A stretch of 9,654 nt of DNA from an uncultured Parasutterella sp. (GCA_900766055.1 CAAFTZ010000065.1:1-9654), one strand, 5' to 3'. Counted from the first letter of the stretch, positions 1-7,212 are shown. Notes: generated from the letters alone by a model not told the origin. Numbers and translations are program-made.

Positions 1-34
1 ACCTGCATGAATGTGTAGGTGTTCGTCAGTTGCT

Positions 35-56
35 AAAAATGGGAGCACGCTCCCAT
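35..56 (-). terminator. Rho-independent terminator after the LysR gene
   Basis: A perfect 7-bp stem (ATGGGAG at 39-45, CTCCCAT at 50-56) closes a 4-base loop. Read on the minus strand it runs straight into a T-tract (bases 35-39 complemented). It lies about 60 bases past the stop codon of the minus-strand LysR gene, as expected for an intrinsic terminator of that gene. Confidence 0.75.
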
Positions 57-59
57 GAA

Positions 60-81
60 ACCGTGCACGTAAGTGCGCGGT
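60..81 (+). terminator. Second hairpin, possible weak plus-strand terminator
   Basis: A stem of nine pairs including one G-U wobble (60-68 with 73-81) closes a GTAA loop, which is a GNRA tetraloop when read as plus-strand RNA. The minus-strand RNA would have a C-A mismatch instead, so the plus strand folds better. A moderately T-rich stretch follows (84-98). It could end a convergent plus-strand transcript entering from the left, but no gene there can be confirmed. Confidence 0.3.
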
Positions 82-114
82 AGTTCATTTGTTTGAAATC
101 AACGAAATGAATTT

Positions 115-1086
115 CTATCCAACCGTAAAGCCGTCCTTGACCCAAGGTGCAAATTTGAGAGTTTCGGGAATAATGTTCTCTTGCACGAACTGTTTGGCAA
201 TTTCAGCAATGACCTCGGATTCCACGACAAATTCCTGTTCTCGACCAATTAAATACACTTCGCGGCTAAAGTTAGGTTTCTGCATTTCTCGGACGATGAA
301 ATGAGAATGCATATGGATGTTTTCAATCACGGTTGTCGGCCGTGAAAATCTCCAGCCAATGCCTTGAGAGACGAGCGTGACCAGAAGTGAGTTGGTATCG
401 ACCGAAATTTTGTCCGGGAATCTTAGCCCGTGCGTTTTCATGAACATCTCATTGATCTCACCGGCACCGCTCTCGTTCCAATAGCGGATCAGCGGCAGTC
501 CGCAGACGGCAAGACGCTGCCAAGTCCAATTTTGATCCGGGTCTTTCTCAAAAGATTTAGGAAGAATTAAAACGGACGGCTCATGAAAAAGCAGTTTCCT
601 AAAGACATGTGAAGGCTCGGTTGATACGTCATTGGTGATAATGAGGTCGAGCTTTCGTTCGATGAGTCTCTGTATCAGAACATTGGCGCTGGCGGTCAGC
701 ATGACGATCTGGGACAGATTCGGCAGAAGATTTTTGAGGATCGCCAGGCCCAAATTTAAATGCAGGCTTTCCAAGATTCCGATGCGCAGAATCGGCTTAA
801 TGTAGTTTTTGCTCTGCAGAGAGGATAAAGAGCGCGTCATCTCGCCTTTGAGACCCCGAAGCTGACGGTGCAGCAAATGAGCTTCCGGTGTTAGCGTCAG
901 CGGCCGGGAGTTGCGTATAAACAACTCAAATCCGATGGCGTTTTCGAACTTCCTAATGATCTTGGAAACAGCAGACTGAGTGATGCCCAGGGCATGCGCA
1001 ACTGCAGAAAAGCTTCGCAAGTCGCAGCACATGAGAAAAACTCGGGTTTCGCTGCTCAAGATGGAGTCGGTGATAGGTTTGCTCAT
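115..1086 (-). CDS. LysR-family transcriptional regulator
   Basis: This 323-residue protein has the usual LysR length. An N-terminal winged helix-turn-helix spans about residues 15-74, with the typical pattern SFSAVAHALGITQSAVSK followed by an IRKFENAIGFELF wing. A type-2 periplasmic-binding-protein-like effector domain spans about 98-310. The ATG at 1086 is preceded by GAGGA at 5-base spacing, which supports the start. It is transcribed away from the purM terminator and has its own terminator at 35-56, so it is probably monocistronic. No divergent partner gene sits beside it, so the usual clue to a LysR target is missing. The effector and target genes cannot be named. The family assignment is firm and the function beyond DNA-binding regulator is unknown. 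Confidence 0.93.
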   Translation of the reverse strand: MSKPITDSILSSETRVFLMCCDLRSFSAVAHALGITQSAVSKIIRKFENAIGFELFIRNSRPLTLTPEAHLLHRQLRGLKGEMTRSLSSLQSKNYIKPILRIGILESLHLNLGLAILKNLLPNLSQIVMLTASANVLIQRLIERKLDLIITNDVSTEPSHVFRKLLFHEPSVLILPKSFEKDPDQNWTWQRLAVCGLPLIRYWNESGAGEINEMFMKTHGLRFPDKISVDTNSLLVTLVSQGIGWRFSRPTTVIENIHMHSHFIVREMQKPNFSREVYLIGREQEFVVESEVIAEIAKQFVQENIIPETLKFAPWVKDGFTVG

Positions 1087-1127
1087 GATCGTCCTCGAAG
1101 CCGATTAATTTTTCAGTGTAATGAAAC

Positions 1128-1158
1128 TAAAAACAAACGAGCCTCCCGAAGGAGGCTC
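1128..1158 (-). terminator. Rho-independent terminator after purM
   Basis: A perfect 8-bp stem (GAGCCTCC at 1139-1146, GGAGGCTC at 1151-1158) closes a loop that reads TTCG on the minus strand, i.e. an extra-stable C(UUCG)G tetraloop. It is followed on that strand by GTTTGTTTTTAG. It begins about 20 bases past the purM stop codon and separates purM from the LysR gene downstream. Confidence 0.9.
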
Positions 1159-1179
1159 AATTAGCGAGAATACTAATGC

Positions 1180-2214
1180 TTAGCGAACGACGCAGGGAGC
1201 TTCGCCGGCAGGCAGGGCTTCGATCGCTCCGATGCGATAAACCGTTTCGCCGGCAGCTTCCAAAGCTTTCTGAGCTTTTTCGGCGTCTTCGGCAGCAACA
1301 ATGATGGCCATGCCGATACCGTTATTGAAGACACGGTACATTTCATGATCTTCAATATGGCCTTCCTGCTGGAGCCAGTCAAAAACGGCCGGCCGGTTCC
1401 AGGAACCGGCCTTGATCACGCACTGAGTGCCCTCGGGGAGCACGCGCGGAATGTTCTCAAGCAGACCGCCGCCGGTGATGTGAGCCATGCCTTTGATGGT
1501 TACGCTCTTCATAGCTTCAAGAACCGGTTTGACGTAGATGCGGGTGGGTTCCATAACGGCGTCGGCCAAGGTCTTTCCATCGGAAAGCTTGGTTGTCCAG
1601 GGTTTGCCGGAAACTTCCACAACCTTACGGATTAAAGAGAAACCGTTGGAATGGGGCCCGCTGGAAGCCAGTCCGAGAACAACGTCACCCGGTTTGATAT
1701 GGCTGCCGTCAATAATTTGGCTTTTTTCGACAATACCGACAGCAAAGCCGGCAAGGTCGTATTCTCCGGCCGGATACATTCCGGGCATTTCTGCGGTTTC
1801 GCCGCCGATCAGGGCGCAGCCGGCAAGTTCGCAGCCGTGTGCGACGCCTTTGACAACGCGTTCGGCAACGTCGACATCAAGATGACCGCAGGCGAAGTAG
1901 TCAAGGAAGAATAAAGACTTAGCGCCTTGAACCAAGATGTCATTGACACTCATACCGACCAAGTCCTGGCCGACGGTGTCGTGACGATTCAGCAGGAAAG
2001 CGAGTTTCAGTTTGGTACCCACGCCGTCCGTTCCGGTAACGAGAACCGGTTCCTTGTAATCCTTAGAAATTTCAAACAAGGCGCCGAAGCCGCCGATAGA
2101 ACCGAGTACTCCGGGAATCAGCGTCTTTTTGGCAAAGGGCTTAATGCGTTCAACTAACTCGTCGCCGGCGTCGATGGAGACTCCGGAGTCTGCATAGGAA
2201 AGAGGTTTTGTCAT
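1180..2214 (-). CDS. purM: Phosphoribosylformylglycinamidine cyclo-ligase (AIR synthetase)
   Basis: PurM closes the imidazole ring in de novo purine synthesis, converting FGAM plus ATP to aminoimidazole ribonucleotide in the cytoplasm. The 344-residue protein has the family's usual length. Visible hallmarks are the N-terminal DAGDELVERIKPFAKKT segment, GTDGVGTKLK (61-70), VGMSVNDILVQGAK (86-99), GGETAEMPGMY (137-147), SSGPHSNGFSL (184-194) and HITGGGLLENIPRVLP (245-260). The frame stays open upstream to a TTG at 2289, but homologues begin at MTKPLSYADSGVSIDAGDEL, so the ATG at 2214 is chosen. Its ribosome-binding site is weak (AAAG just upstream). The gene stands alone between two terminators, with no purN or other purine gene beside it. 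Confidence 0.95.
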   Translation of the reverse strand: MTKPLSYADSGVSIDAGDELVERIKPFAKKTLIPGVLGSIGGFGALFEISKDYKEPVLVTGTDGVGTKLKLAFLLNRHDTVGQDLVGMSVNDILVQGAKSLFFLDYFACGHLDVDVAERVVKGVAHGCELAGCALIGGETAEMPGMYPAGEYDLAGFAVGIVEKSQIIDGSHIKPGDVVLGLASSGPHSNGFSLIRKVVEVSGKPWTTKLSDGKTLADAVMEPTRIYVKPVLEAMKSVTIKGMAHITGGGLLENIPRVLPEGTQCVIKAGSWNRPAVFDWLQQEGHIEDHEMYRVFNNGIGMAIIVAAEDAEKAQKALEAAGETVYRIGAIEALPAGEAPCVVR

Positions 2215-2276
2215 CTTTAACAGCTTTGAGATTGAAGATTGGGAATTGCTCAATTTTAGAGGAGAAAAGGCCTCCG

Positions 2277-2296
2277 AGCGGTAATTCAATTCCGCT
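2277..2296. repeat. Imperfect palindrome upstream of purM
   Basis: AGCGG(T)AATT and AATTCCGCT form 9-base arms around a single C, with one extra T in the left arm. It lies about 63-82 bases upstream of the purM start codon, where an operator or leader hairpin could sit. It does not match the E. coli PurR operator pattern. No convincing -35/-10 pair was found beside it. Confidence 0.3.
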
Positions 2297-2345
2297 GATG
2301 CGGTTAATTGCTAACAAAGCTTTCCTGCAGGTGTTCTGTGATGCA

Positions 2346-2375
2346 GAGAAAACAAAAGCCGGCGATGAGCCGGCT
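2346..2375 (-). terminator. Rho-independent terminator after the DsbC-like gene
   Basis: A perfect 7-bp stem (AGCCGGC at 2357-2363, GCCGGCT at 2369-2375) closes a 5-base loop. Read on the minus strand it is followed by TTTTGTTTTCTCT. It begins 19 bases past the stop codon of the DsbC-like gene and isolates it from purM. Confidence 0.85.
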
Positions 2376-2393
2376 CCGCGAAACAAACGCTAA

Positions 2394-2846
2394 TTAGTAG
2401 TGTTCGGCAGAAATAATCTTGTGGGTAAGAGCTTTGGCGCTCATTGCTCCGAACGGGCCGCGGCCGTCGGATAAAAAGATTGCGGGCGTACCTTGAAGAC
2501 CGAGGTAATCAGCCAGCGCGATGTTCTGTTCGATCATTTCCTCGGAGTATTCATTCGGCATTCCGGTAGGCATCTGGTCGTATTTCATCCAGCGAACTAA
2601 AGCATCTGCTTTATCCGCGCTGGAGTAGATGCAGCCGGCGATTTCTTTAGACTCTTCGCTTAAGAACGGCCAGATGTAGCAATAGATGGTGACGTTCATT
2701 AAATTAGCCAGTGTTTCGCGGCTGAGCCGTTTGCAGTAAACACACAACGGATCCATAAAGACAGCAATCTTACTTACACCGTCGCCTTTTACTACCTTGA
2801 TTGCGTTTTCTCTAGGCCATCGTGATTCATTAAATGTCATTGTCAT
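2394..2846 (-). CDS. DsbC-like thioredoxin-fold protein, catalytic domain only
   Basis: This 150-residue protein matches the catalytic domain of DsbC/DsbG disulfide isomerases. It shows a KVVKGDGVSKIAVFMDP lead-in, a redox-active C35-V-Y-C38 pair, and the cis-proline signature GTPAIF (119-124, Pro121) followed by LSDGRG. Cys72 falls about where DsbC's structural cysteine AIWC lies, and Cys56 is additional. Full DsbC is normally a secreted, roughly 230-residue, V-shaped dimer. Here the signal peptide and N-terminal dimerisation domain are absent. The start is well supported: GGAGGA stands 6 bases before ATG 2846. No reading frame upstream restores the missing part. The protein is therefore predicted to be cytoplasmic and possibly monomeric, acting more as a thiol reductase than a periplasmic isomerase; this is inference. 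It is expressed divergently from hda and has its own terminator. Confidence 0.8.
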   Translation of the reverse strand: MTMTFNESRWPRENAIKVVKGDGVSKIAVFMDPLCVYCKRLSRETLANLMNVTIYCYIWPFLSEESKEIAGCIYSSADKADALVRWMKYDQMPTGMPNEYSEEMIEQNIALADYLGLQGTPAIFLSDGRGPFGAMSAKALTHKIISAEHY

Positions 2847-2944
2847 GGGAGTCCTCCGCTCGAGTTCAGCCTAGGATAAACCCGAGGAAAAGACGGCGGG
2901 GTAGAGCCGTTTCGTTTTGAGTAGCAACGAGAAAGGCCGATTAA

Positions 2945-2961
2945 TCTCAGTCTTACTGAGA
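2945..2961. repeat. Perfect inverted repeat in the hda / DsbC-like divergent region
   Basis: TCTCAGT (2945-2951) and ACTGAGA (2955-2961) are perfect 7-base arms around CTT. The repeat lies in the 150-base divergent intergenic region (2847-2996), 36 bases before the hda start codon. It could be an operator for a dimeric regulator or a small leader hairpin. A weak -35-like TTGAGT stands at 2917-2922, but no good -10 goes with it. Confidence 0.4.
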
Positions 2962-2962
2962 A

Positions 2963-2982
2963 ACCTTTAGAATCCGAAAGGT
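2963..2982. repeat. Second inverted repeat directly before hda
   Basis: ACCTTT (2963-2968) and AAAGGT (2977-2982) are perfect 6-base arms around 8 bases. The right arm contains AAAGG, the only Shine-Dalgarno-like bases before hda, though it stands about 15 bases from the ATG. If it folds in mRNA it would hide that weak site. The repeat is short enough to be coincidence. Confidence 0.25.
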
Positions 2983-2996
2983 AAACAAACAGACTG

Positions 2997-3707
2997 ATGC
3001 AGGTTAACGATTTGGTTGAATCCGAGAAAGACAAAAAGGAACAGATAAGGGGTCAGCTTCCTTTGGATTTTTTCCCTGAAAAACAGCCCACCCTCGCTAA
3101 TTTCATAGTGGGGCCCAACAGCGAGGCCGTTGCCGTCATTTCCGAGTTAAAGGAAGGGCGCGGACCGCAGTTTACTTATCTTTGGGGATATGAAGGTGTT
3201 GGAAAAACACACCTTGTACGCGCTTTGGGCAAACAAAGCGAAGGCGTCCCTGTCTTTAAGGAAGGCCAATCGATCTATACCGTTGACGACGTACAAAATT
3301 TGTCGCCGGATGAATTGCAGCAGCTGTTTGTGCTCTACAACACCGTCCGTGAGCATTCCGGTACACACCTTGTCGTGACTGCCGATCGAAGCCCTAAAGA
3401 TTTTGAGCGTCAGAGCTTTCGCAAAGATTTAACCAGCCGTTTCAGTTGGGGTGTGGTTTTTGAGCTTTTTCCTTTGTCTGACGAACAGAAACGCCAGGTC
3501 ATTTTGGAGGCGGCTTCACAGACCGGCTTGAAAGTAGCGCCGGAGGTTTTGAACTGGATAGAAAATAATTTTCCCCGCGACATGCATACGATGAGCAATC
3601 TGCTGCACAGTCTGGATCGTTATGCAATGTCGGCCAAAAGGGCCGTGACGATTCCCTTGATCAAGGAATGGCTCGAGCGCAATCAAGATACAAAGGAAGG
3701 TCGGTGA
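2997..3707 (+). CDS. hda: Hda, DnaA-homologous regulator of replication initiation
   Basis: Hda is an AAA+ protein. With the DNA-loaded beta clamp it stimulates ATP hydrolysis by DnaA and so prevents re-initiation. The 236-residue protein corresponds to the DnaA AAA+ domain without DnaA's DNA-binding domain. Seen here are a clamp-binding-like QLPLDF (20-25), Walker A GYEGVGKT (64-71), a Walker B-like VDDVQ (96-100), sensor 1 VVTADRSP (126-133), an arginine-finger box DLTSRF (144-149) and a sensor 2 region around R194 (FPRDMHTM). ATG 2997 gives an N-terminus slightly longer than usual before the clamp motif, and no strong ribosome-binding site precedes it. The gene heads the plus-strand operon and its TGA overlaps the GTG of the next gene. 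Confidence 0.92.
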   Translation: MQVNDLVESEKDKKEQIRGQLPLDFFPEKQPTLANFIVGPNSEAVAVISELKEGRGPQFTYLWGYEGVGKTHLVRALGKQSEGVPVFKEGQSIYTVDDVQNLSPDELQQLFVLYNTVREHSGTHLVVTADRSPKDFERQSFRKDLTSRFSWGVVFELFPLSDEQKRQVILEAASQTGLKVAPEVLNWIENNFPRDMHTMSNLLHSLDRYAMSAKRAVTIPLIKEWLERNQDTKEGR

Positions 3708-4396
3708 AATACGCGTTTTTTGATTTAGACGGCACCCTGATTCCCGTCGACAGCTCGATACTATGGGCTGAAACCCTGCTTTCACATGTCGGCAAAGATG
3801 AAAAGCAGCTCCGCGCCGAACGAATTCAATACGATATTGACTATAAAAACGGCTGTTTAGATATTAATCAATTCGAAGACTTTGAGATGAGGCTGCTGGC
3901 GCGCTTCCCGCGCCGCGAACTCGATGAACTCCGCATTCAGTATCTAAAGCGGGACATCATGCCGCACGTACTGCCCATCGCAGTGGATTTAGTTAAAAAA
4001 TACCGCGAGGCCGGTGCTAGAGTTGTCATGATTACTGCCTCCTACCGTTACGCGGTGGAGCCGATTGCCGAGCTTTTCGGTATTCGTGACCTGATCTGCG
4101 CCGAACCGGACGAAAAGCCCGACGGAGAGTTTACAGGCCGCTGGATCAGTGAAAACTTTGCAGCGCAAAAGGTCGTTAACGCCGAGAGTTTTATACAGAA
4201 GTGCGGCGGTTCAACGGCGGATCTGAAGGAGTCGGCGTTCTTTTCCGATTCCATGAACGATTTTCCGCTGCTTGATCATGTGGCCCGTCACGGAGGAAAG
4301 GCTGTAGCAACGAATCCCGATGACCGATTAAGAAGTACGGCTCAGGAGAGACATTGGGAAATTCTGGAATTATTCAGCGAACATAAGCTGTTCTAA
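3704..4396 (+). CDS. HAD-superfamily subfamily IB phosphatase (SerB-like)
   Basis: This is a cytoplasmic phosphohydrolase of the haloacid dehalogenase superfamily. All four motifs are visible: motif I FFDLDGTLIP with nucleophile D7 and acid/base D9, motif II MITASYRY (T111), motif III lysine near AAQKVV (about K156), and motif IV FFSDSMNDFPLLD (D182, D186). The length, 230 residues, suits subfamily IB. An ATG at 3668 in the same frame would add 12 residues inside hda. GTG 3704 is chosen because AAGGAAGG (3693-3700) sits just before it and homologues start a few residues before motif I. GTG overlaps the hda TGA (GTGA), implying translational coupling. The substrate is unknown; relatives are annotated as phosphoserine or histidinol phosphatases. 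Confidence 0.88.
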   Translation: MKYAFFDLDGTLIPVDSSILWAETLLSHVGKDEKQLRAERIQYDIDYKNGCLDINQFEDFEMRLLARFPRRELDELRIQYLKRDIMPHVLPIAVDLVKKYREAGARVVMITASYRYAVEPIAELFGIRDLICAEPDEKPDGEFTGRWISENFAAQKVVNAESFIQKCGGSTADLKESAFFSDSMNDFPLLDHVARHGGKAVATNPDDRLRSTAQERHWEILELFSEHKLF

Positions 4397-4423
4397 GAGC
4401 TGTGTCCGTGCGGAGTACGAGAG

Positions 4424-5863
4424 TTGGTTAAAGAAGAAGAGGGCTTCAAAGCGAATGTGCCGACAAAAATTCGGAAGAGAGCTCATATTGTTCCGAGAGA
4501 AGAAAACGGAATTGACCTCTCGGCCGTGAGTCCTTTTGCGATATCCGTCTGTCAAAAACTTCAGGATGCCGGATACAAAGCTTTTATTGTCGGCGGTGCC
4601 GTACGAGACCTGCTGATTGGGGCCAAGCCGAAAGACTTCGATGTGGCGACCGATGCGACCCCGGAAGAAGTCAAAAAAGTCACAAGGCGCGCCATCATTA
4701 TCGGAAGGCGGTTCCGTCTGGTTCATGTCAACAAGGGTGCTGAGACAATTGAAGTTGCGACCTTCCGCGGCTTTGCCAAACAAGGTGTGACGAAAGACGA
4801 GGACGGCGTCATTACCAATGACAACGTTTTCGGCGAGCAGTATGAAGATGCCGCCCGCAGAGACTTTACCGTCAATGCGATGTATTTCGACCCGATCAGC
4901 GGCGACCTTTACGATTATCACCACGGATTAGACGATATCCGCGAGAGAAAAATCCGCATGATCGGAGATCCGGCTACTCGCTACCGCGAAGATCCGGTTC
5001 GTATTCTTCGTGCGATTCGAATTGCCGCCAAACTCGGTTTCACGATCGACGAAAAAACCGCTGCTCCGATGCACTACATGCAGACGCTGCTGCTTTCCGT
5101 TCCGAGCGCCCGTCTGGCGGATGAATTCTCCAAGATGGTGCTGAGCGGTTCTGCCGTGGCCTGTATGGAACTCATGAACCGCTATGACATCAACATTCCG
5201 ATTCCGCTTTTTGATGTTTTGAAGCGCACCTTCGGTCTACCTTTTGTTCGCAAGGGATTGGAACGCTGTGACGCTCGTGTCGCATTGGGTAAATCGATTT
5301 CGACGAGCTTCCTCTTTGCCGTGCTTCTGTGGCATGAAATGAAGGAAGAAGTGGCCAAAGCCGCCGGTAAAACACCCGGACAGATTTATGAAGAGGCCGC
5401 CAAGAAAGTGGCCGACAGCTATCGCTGGGACGGCTTGCAGTCGCGCTATGTCAGCGACATGGCCATTATCTGGAAACTTCAGCCGAGATTTTTAGTCAGA
5501 AGCCGCCGCGCTGCGATGAAACTTCTTCAGCATCCGCGCTTCCGCGCTGCTTATGACTTCCTTTTGCTTCGCGCTTCCAGCGGAGATGCTTCGCATGAAC
5601 TCGCAGACTGGTGGACGGCCTACGAAGGCGCAACCGACGAGGAACGCCTGGAAATGAACAAAGAAGCCGAGCAGCAGGATCGCAAAGAGCGCGAACGTCT
5701 GCGTCAGGAAAGAGCGGCTGAAGGCAAGTCGGAAGAAGGTGAGGCCGACGGCGAGGAAAAAGAAAAGAAAAAACGCCGCAGAAGACGTAAGAAACGTTTC
5801 GACAGAAGCAAGTCTCCTAAGGCGGAGGAGGCTCCTTCTGACAAAGAAAAGGCGGATAAGTAA
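4424..5863 (+). CDS. pcnB: Poly(A) polymerase I
   Basis: PcnB adds 3' poly(A) tails to RNA and thereby promotes its decay. The 479-residue protein shows the class II nucleotidyltransferase core: GGAVRD (57-62), DFDVATDA (71-78, metal-binding D71 and D73), RRDFTVNAM (145-153) and YREDPVRILRAIRIAAKLGF (187-206). It also has the C-terminal core segment LLQHPRFRAAYDFLLLR found in E. coli PcnB, which separates it from tRNA CCA-adding enzymes. A charged tail of about 80 residues contains a basic block KKKRRRRRKKR (448-458), comparable to the arginine-rich tail of E. coli PcnB. The start is TTG 4424, 8 bases after GGAG. The HAD stop codon lies in the same frame 30 bases upstream, and no ATG precedes the conserved region; GTG 4457 is an alternative. 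The gene is 27 bases after the HAD gene and 3 bases before folK. Confidence 0.94.
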   Translation: MVKEEEGFKANVPTKIRKRAHIVPREENGIDLSAVSPFAISVCQKLQDAGYKAFIVGGAVRDLLIGAKPKDFDVATDATPEEVKKVTRRAIIIGRRFRLVHVNKGAETIEVATFRGFAKQGVTKDEDGVITNDNVFGEQYEDAARRDFTVNAMYFDPISGDLYDYHHGLDDIRERKIRMIGDPATRYREDPVRILRAIRIAAKLGFTIDEKTAAPMHYMQTLLLSVPSARLADEFSKMVLSGSAVACMELMNRYDINIPIPLFDVLKRTFGLPFVRKGLERCDARVALGKSISTSFLFAVLLWHEMKEEVAKAAGKTPGQIYEEAAKKVADSYRWDGLQSRYVSDMAIIWKLQPRFLVRSRRAAMKLLQHPRFRAAYDFLLLRASSGDASHELADWWTAYEGATDEERLEMNKEAEQQDRKERERLRQERAAEGKSEEGEADGEEKEKKKRRRRRKKRFDRSKSPKAEEAPSDKEKADK

Positions 5864-5866
5864 GCC

Positions 5867-6418
5867 ATGCTGCAGCAGGCATTTATCGGGCTTGGCGCAA
5901 ATCTCGGCGAGCCCGAATCCACTCTGAAGGAGGCAGTGCTTCGAATTGCCGATATTCCGGGTGTCCGCTTCGTTCAAGTCTCCTCACTTTATAAAACAGA
6001 ACCCATTGACTCGAGCGGTCCGGATTACACCAATGCCGTCCTGGAGATAAAGACGGAACTATCTCCCCGATTATTGATGACACAACTTTTAGCAATTGAA
6101 TCGGACTTGGGGCGTGTGCGCCCGGCGGGCGTCCATAATGCGCCCCGGACGATTGATTTAGACCTTCTTGCCGTCGGAGAGCAGTGCTCCGAAGATCCTT
6201 TTGTTCTTCTTCCGCATCCGCGCATGACGGAGCGGGCCTTCGTGTTAGTTCCTCTTGCAGAGATAGCGCCGCAGTTTAATATTGCGGGAAAAGGTCAGGT
6301 TCAAGCCTTTTTGGCTTTTACGGCTGACCAGCGAATTAACCGATTTAAATCTGCCGAGGAGTGGTTCGGCAATTTAGGAGAATGCAATGGATCAGAAAAC
6401 GGAACGCAGGCCCGTTAG
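5867..6418 (+). CDS. folK: HPPK, 2-amino-4-hydroxy-6-hydroxymethyldihydropteridine diphosphokinase
   Basis: FolK transfers pyrophosphate from ATP to 6-hydroxymethyl-7,8-dihydropterin, the step before dihydropteroate synthase in folate synthesis. Visible family features are the N-terminal FIGLGANLGEP (6-16), the substrate-binding run YKTEPI (42-47), and the HPPK signature APRTIDLDLL (92-101) with metal-binding D97 and D99, followed by LPHPRM (115-120). At 183 residues it is longer than E. coli HPPK (about 159). The extra length is at the C-terminus, which runs 32 bases into panB in another frame. ATG 5867 stands 3 bases after the pcnB stop with only a weak, distant AAGG upstream, so translation probably relies on coupling to pcnB. 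Confidence 0.94.
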   Translation: MLQQAFIGLGANLGEPESTLKEAVLRIADIPGVRFVQVSSLYKTEPIDSSGPDYTNAVLEIKTELSPRLLMTQLLAIESDLGRVRPAGVHNAPRTIDLDLLAVGEQCSEDPFVLLPHPRMTERAFVLVPLAEIAPQFNIAGKGQVQAFLAFTADQRINRFKSAEEWFGNLGECNGSENGTQAR

Positions 6419-7199
6419 ACTCAGCACCATCAAGAAAATGTACGAAGCAGGAGAGCCCATTGTGATGCTCACCTGCTATGACGCAACTTTCTCTTCCGTC
6501 GAAGATGAAGCCGGTGTAGACATCAAACTCATCGGAGACTCTCTCGGCATGGTGATGCAGGGACACGAGACGACGCTTCCCGTGACCATTGATGACATGG
6601 TTTATCACACTGCCTGCGTGGCCCGCGGCAATAAATACGGACTGGTCTTGGCTGATATGAATTTCGGCAGCTATCTCGTCAATGAAGACAAGGCGGTGGC
6701 CAATGCCGTCAAACTTATGCAGGCCGGCGCCCATATGGTTAAATTCGAAGGCGGCACAGAAGTCTGCCCGCTGGCTCGCCGCTTAACGGCCATGGGCATT
6801 CCCGTTTGCGGACACGTCGGATTTACGCCTCAGTCTGTGAATGCCATCGGCGGCTACTTTGTTCAGGGTAAGACTAAGTCCGGTGAAGAGAAACTTTTGG
6901 CCGACACTTTGGCTCTGCAGGAAGCCGGCGCATCCATGATCGTGCTGGAAATGGTGCCTGCAGATGTTGCCAAACGTGTAACGGAAGCTTTAAGCATTCC
7001 GACAATCGGTATCGGCGGAGGCTTAAATTGCTCCGGTCAGGTTTTAGTATTACAGGATCTGCTGGGAATCTTTCCCGGCCGTAAACCGAGATTTACTAAA
7101 AATTTTATGGAAGGAGCCGCAAGCATCAAAGAAGCCGTGGCCAATTACGTGAAAGCTGTTAAGAACCGCGAATTTCCCGCGCCCGAGCACTCCTTCTGA
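6387..7199 (+). CDS. panB: 3-methyl-2-oxobutanoate hydroxymethyltransferase (KPHMT)
   Basis: PanB transfers a hydroxymethyl group from methylene-tetrahydrofolate to alpha-ketoisovalerate, giving ketopantoate, the first committed step of pantothenate synthesis. The 270-residue TIM-barrel enzyme has typical length. It shows MLTCYDATF (27-35), GDSLGMVMQGH (50-60) with metal ligand D51, VLADMNFGSY (87-96) with D90, the lysine of MVKFEGG (K119), GHVGFTPQS (142-150), the catalytic-region VLEMVP with E188, and IGIGGG near 207-212. ATG 6387 follows AGGAG at 6-base spacing inside the end of folK. The overlap with folK, a folate gene, and the close spacing to panC fit a shared vitamin-cofactor operon, since PanB consumes a folate cofactor. 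Confidence 0.97.
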   Translation: MDQKTERRPVRLSTIKKMYEAGEPIVMLTCYDATFSSVEDEAGVDIKLIGDSLGMVMQGHETTLPVTIDDMVYHTACVARGNKYGLVLADMNFGSYLVNEDKAVANAVKLMQAGAHMVKFEGGTEVCPLARRLTAMGIPVCGHVGFTPQSVNAIGGYFVQGKTKSGEEKLLADTLALQEAGASMIVLEMVPADVAKRVTEALSIPTIGIGGGLNCSGQVLVLQDLLGIFPGRKPRFTKNFMEGAASIKEAVANYVKAVKNREFPAPEHSF

Positions 7200-7212
7200 T
7201 TTTTGAGAAAAA

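Noticed and set aside
3..83. Open plus-strand frame entering from the left edge and ending at TAG 81-83, as the tail of a gene
   Set aside because: Only 26 codons, a length that stays open by chance fairly often. The translation (ending RSHETVHVSAR) matches no family I recognise, and the frame overlaps the minus-strand terminator.
46..83. Hairpins at the left edge as the end of a group II intron (domain V/VI)
   Set aside because: Superficial resemblance of GC-rich stems only; the conserved catalytic domain V pattern is absent and the first stem is a good ordinary terminator.
2215..2289. 25-residue N-terminal extension of PurM from TTG 2289
   Set aside because: The extra residues are not part of the PurM family, and the ATG at 2214 fits the conserved N-terminus.
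4370..4924. 184-residue minus-strand reading frame antisense to the start of pcnB
   Set aside because: It covers the conserved nucleotidyltransferase core of pcnB on the opposite strand and shows no family features of its own.
5758..5775. A-rich run in pcnB as a programmed frameshift site
   Set aside because: The run AAAAAAC is not in the X XXY YYZ phase needed for tandem slippage, and the zero frame encodes the expected basic tail.
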